A stretch of 5,405 bases of DNA. It comes from Actinomycetes bacterium. Its GTDB lineage: Bacteria; Actinomycetota; Actinomycetes; Propionibacteriales; Propionibacteriaceae. The notes under the pieces are model-generated. The model saw only the letters and a list, made by a program, of their open reading frames with translations, was not told the DNA's origin and ran no database searches. The stretch is from assembly GCA_023437345.1 (NCBI GenBank), contig JAEZGC010000109.1, forward strand, positions 1 through 5,405. Reading direction: 5' to 3'. Each line of letters begins with the position of its first letter. Positions within the stretch are counted from its first letter, which is position 1. Positions 5,405 to 5,405 of this stretch are shown here, piece after piece. Position numbers and translations under genes: made by a program.

Positions 5405-5405
5405 G

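Overview
The window is very GC-rich, its genes are packed with G or C at third codon positions, and it carries a gene set typical of Actinomycetes. An SftH/Rv3649-type DEAH helicase lies beside TadE-type pilus genes, an arrangement known from mycobacteria, Streptomyces and relatives as the 'helicase/secretion neighbourhood'. I see nothing that fixes the genus. No IS element, tRNA, rRNA or CRISPR array is visible.

Layout, left to right. (1) Positions 1-564, minus strand: the N-terminal 188 codons of a low-complexity Pro/Gln/Tyr/Gly-rich protein. It runs off the left edge inside a tandem QQPYAYG repeat. (2) Positions 557-2086, minus strand: a 509-aa class I SAM-dependent methyltransferase with an NPPY motif, whose stop overlaps the start of gene 1 by 8 nt. 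(3) Positions 2087-2287: a divergent regulatory region with several inverted repeats and a plausible promoter for the methyltransferase. (4) Positions 2288-4582, plus strand: a complete 764-aa superfamily 2 DEAH helicase with a C-terminal cysteine cluster (SftH/MrfA/Hrq1 type). (5) Positions 4583-4661: a short convergent gap, with a hairpin straddling the helicase stop codon. (6) Positions 4662-5051 and 5048-5404, minus strand: two TadE-family pseudopilin-like membrane proteins overlapping by GTGA. They appear to be the distal end of a tad (Flp pilus/secretion) operon that enters from the right.

How the genes may work together: the methyltransferase and the repeat protein look like one translationally coupled unit. 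The helicase is divergent from them and is probably a DNA-repair enzyme. The two Tad proteins belong to an extracytoplasmic pilus or secretion apparatus. The helicase-tad proximity is conserved in actinobacteria, but no functional link is shown by sequence. Most of this is a conserved chromosomal region. The least explained items are the repeat protein, the substrate of the methyltransferase, and the palindromes in the divergent spacer.
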